Of a stretch of DNA of 44,111 nucleotides, positions 42,386 through 44,111 are shown one piece after another; position 1 is the stretch's first letter, and each line of letters opens with the position of its first letter. The stretch is from NCBI GenBank assembly GCA_947491985.1, contig CANLLR010000023.1, positions 1-44,111 of the forward strand, given 5' to 3'. This DNA is from Flavobacteriaceae bacterium. Its GTDB lineage: Bacteria > Bacteroidota > Bacteroidia > Flavobacteriales > Flavobacteriaceae. The notes below the pieces were generated by a model. The model made no database searches and was not told where the DNA came from. It saw only the letters and a program-made list of their open reading frames with translations. The position numbers and the translations under genes are program-made.

Positions 42386-43472
42386 CTGTTGTCCCATCAT
42401 CATTAAATAGGCTTTCAAAAACGCATCAATATTTCCGTTCATCACACCATCAACATCGCTAGTTTCTTTGCCAGTTCGAACGTCTTTGACTAATTTATAA
42501 GGCTGCATAACGTAATTCCGAATTTGTGAACCCCATTCAATTTTCATCTTTCCAGCTTCAATATCTGCGCGTTGTGCCATTTGTTTTTTCAACTCAATTT
42601 CATACAATTGTGACTTCAACATTTGCATCGCACGTTGGCGATTGTCTTGTTGCGAACGCGTTTCTGAGCACTGAATCTGAATTCCGGTGGGCTTGTGAAA
42701 CAATTGGACTTTAGTTTCTACTTTATTTACATTTTGACCTCCCGCACCGCTCGAACGCGATGTAATGATTTCAATGTCAGCAGGATTTATGTCAATTTCA
42801 ATCGTGTCGTCCACCAAAGGATAAACATACACCGAGGCAAATGACGTGTGTCGCTTCGCATTACTATCGAAAGGCGAAATACGCACCAAACGATGAACGC
42901 CGTTTTCACCTTTTAAATAGCCGAATGCAAAATCACCTTCAATTTCTAACGTCACCGTTTTGATTCCAGCAACCTCACCTTCCTGAAAGTTGAGTTCTTT
43001 AATTTTATACTTCTGTTTTTCGGCCCACATCATGTACATTCGCATAAGCATCGACGCCCAGTCGCAACTCTCGGTTCCGCCAGCTCCGGCCGTAATCTGT
43101 ATTACAGCGCTTAAATTGTCACCTTCATCCGACAGCATGTTTCTAAACTCTAAATCTTCCACATGCGTATTGGTCAATTCATATTGCATGTCAAGTTCTT
43201 CCTCGGTTGCGTCTCCTTCCTTAAAAAATTCATAGGTAATTTGAAGTTCTTCGACTAAGGCATTTCCTTTCTCAAAATCTTCAACCCATTTTTTCTTTGA
43301 ACGCAAGTTTCGCACAAGTATTTCGGCCTCTCGAGCATTGTTCCAAAAGTCGGGCGCAAAGGTTTTTTCTTCTTCGTTTGTTATTTCGATAAGCTTGGCA
43401 TCAATGTCAAAGATACCTCCTCAACGCACCAAGACGCTCTACAATACCTTTAATTTGTTCGGTATTTGTCAT
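42371..43472 (-). CDS. prfB: Peptide chain release factor 2, programmed +1 frameshift
   Basis: Releases the nascent chain at UAA and UGA codons. The first frame starts at ATG 43472-43470 and reads 21 codons ([21 protein letters not shown]) to a TGA at 43409-43407. The site reads AGGAGG TAT CTT TGA C, the classic prfB frameshift signal. Slippage by +1 continues as [15 protein letters not shown] and on to 42371, giving 366 residues, the normal RF2 length. The catalytic [15 protein letters not shown] and the anticodon-like SPF tripeptide (RISPFDSN) are present. The frameshift gives autoregulation: low RF2 favours shifting and more RF2. The predicted 5' leader contains dispersed element copy B. 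Confidence 0.95.
43406..43421 (-). promoter_or_regulatory. prfB programmed frameshift site with internal Shine-Dalgarno
   Basis: AGGAGG (43421-43416) is placed 6 nt before the in-frame TGA, then CTT TGA C. Spacing is the same as in the E. coli prfB site. It is a +1 recoding signal sensed by RF2 concentration. Confidence 0.93.
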
Positions 43473-43503
43473 AAATTAATGTAATTTTGTAATTATTAGT
43501 TGA

Positions 43504-43601
43504 AGCTAATCCCGCTTTTCACTTCAATCTTTTCCAAACCTATAAGGTTTCAAAAAACCTCAATAGGTTTAAAAAAGGATTTACGTTGCAATCGGGGCTA
43601 G
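43504..43601 (-). repeat. Dispersed structured intergenic element, copy B
   Basis: On the minus strand it begins CTAGCCCCGATTGCAACG and ends GCGGGATTAGCTTC. The core pairs ATCCTTTT with AAAAGAT, and the loop carries its own hairpin, AAACCTAT / ATAGGTTT. It matches copy A (28213-28290) at both ends and in the core, while the loop differs completely. Confidence 0.65.
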
Positions 43602-43610
43602 GCTTTACTG

Positions 43611-43641
43611 CAAAAATAGAACATCTAATCTTTATATGGAA
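43611..43641 (-). promoter_or_regulatory. Candidate promoter for prfB
   Basis: On the minus strand, TTC (43641-43639; one base off TTG), 20-nt spacer, TATTTTTG (43618-43611). It would give a leader of about 130 nt running through element copy B. It overlaps the first codons of the divergent threonine-aldolase gene. Confidence 0.4.
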
Positions 43642-43980
43642 ATAAATTTAATTAGTGATACCGTAACCAAACCAAGCAACGACATGTTGCAATTTATGTT
43701 CAACGCCAAAGTAGGTGACGATGTATTCAAACAAGACCCAACTGTAAACGAGTTTGAAGCCATGGTAGCCGATTTATTCGGAATGGAAGGCGCGTTGTTT
43801 TTTCCAACCGGAACAATGGCCAACCAAACTGCGATTAAGCTAAACACCAATCCGGGTGACCAAATAATTTGTGATAAATGGTCGCACATTCATTTGTATG
43901 AATCGGGTGGTGCTTCGTCAAATAGCGGTGTGAATTTCAATTTATTGGATGGAAGTCGAGGAATGATAACCGCTGAACAA
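43636..43980 (+). CDS. Threonine aldolase-like PLP enzyme (3' end lost)
   Basis: N-terminal 115 residues of a low-specificity L-threonine aldolase / GntG family PLP-dependent aldolase, which splits threonine to glycine and acetaldehyde. It starts at ATG 43636 (MEINLISDTVTKPS) and shows VGDDVFKQDPTVNEFEA, the cofactor-region motif FFPTGTMANQ, DKWSHIHLYESGG and the family pattern RGMITAEQ. The PLP lysine would lie near residue 200 and is not present. After codon 115 the sequence becomes GC-rich Arg/Gly repeats that do not belong to this family, although the frame stays open. The gene is therefore truncated or chimeric at the contig end. Confidence 0.85.
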
Positions 43981-44111
43981 GGACGTCAATCACGCAAATA
44001 TGGCCGTGATGAGCGCGGGGGTGGAGGAGGATTTAGGGATCGCAATGATCGTGGAGGAGACCGTGATGGCCGCAGAGGTGCTGGTCGCTTTGATCGCGAT
44101 TCTCGCGGTGG
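43981..44111 (+). other. GC-rich Arg/Gly-repeat sequence, probably foreign to this contig
   Basis: Last 131 bases, about 60% G+C (78 of 131 counted) against an AT-rich contig. In the frame of the aldolase gene it reads GRQSRKYGRDERGGGGGF, then RGG/RD repeats with FDRDSRGG at the end. This is the kind of disordered Arg/Gly tail found on DEAD-box helicases and RNA-binding proteins. Codons CGC and GGC are used, unlike neighbouring genes. The likeliest explanation is an assembly join at the contig end. Confidence 0.6.

Noticed and set aside
1..44111. CRISPR arrays, tRNA or rRNA genes, insertion sequences, prophage
   Set aside because: I saw no spaced direct repeats, no tRNA-like T-arm plus acceptor stems, no transposase or integrase, and no phage genes.

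Overview
The window looks like one contig of a flavobacterium (Bacteroidota, family Flavobacteriaceae, most likely Flavobacterium). The DNA is AT-rich. It carries a type A T9SS sorting domain, TonB-dependent receptor and CarboxypepD_reg proteins, a fused-sensor two-component kinase, and promoters of the Bacteroidota type (TTG, about 20 nt, TAnnTTTG). Proteins match flavobacterial families throughout. The ice-binding protein points to a cold aquatic or ice-associated habitat. There are no rRNA or tRNA genes, CRISPR arrays or insertion sequences, and no gene-free stretch exceeds 300 bases.

Layout. 1-5852: M1 aminopeptidase (5' end missing), a small membrane-anchored protein, a UvrD/PcrA helicase, and an esterase lipoprotein gene broken by an in-frame stop. 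5927-11321: YciO/Sua5-type protein, CarboxypepD_reg protein, OmpA lipoprotein, family 2 glycosyltransferase, HsdR_N-type nuclease-fold protein, holA, and a small membrane protein. 11392-18527: secreted tandem-domain ice-binding protein, ettA, a TPR hybrid histidine kinase, and a DEAD-box helicase. 18604-22984: hutG and hutI of histidine degradation, enclosing two tandem paralogues of an uncharacterised coiled-coil membrane-anchored family; the first of these also has an in-frame stop. 23212-26692: ion homeostasis (CorA, NhaA, CPA-type antiporter). 26784-33643: fumC, an unlisted 56-codon membrane ORF with its own promoter and terminator, a TonB-type receptor, an arsC-like reductase, and a CPBP protease overlapping menE. 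33652-36986: a second M1 peptidase and an acyl-CoA carboxylase beta subunit. 37155-40553: a phosphate-uptake set (DUF47, PiT, porin). 40774-43472: a lysine-rich basic protein, a dienelactone hydrolase, and prfB with its programmed frameshift. 43636-44111: the start of a threonine-aldolase-like gene that switches abruptly, in frame, into about 60% GC Arg/Gly-rich sequence. This is probably a chimeric contig end.

The observations most worth a second look are: two independent in-frame TAA codons in otherwise intact genes; two copies of a dispersed structured intergenic element, one of them in the predicted prfB leader; the tandem coiled-coil pair inside the hut locus; the palindrome at the ice-binding gene promoter; and the GC-rich chimeric end. 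I did not find a clear multi-gene defence or mobile system. Most of the window is ordinary chromosomal core.
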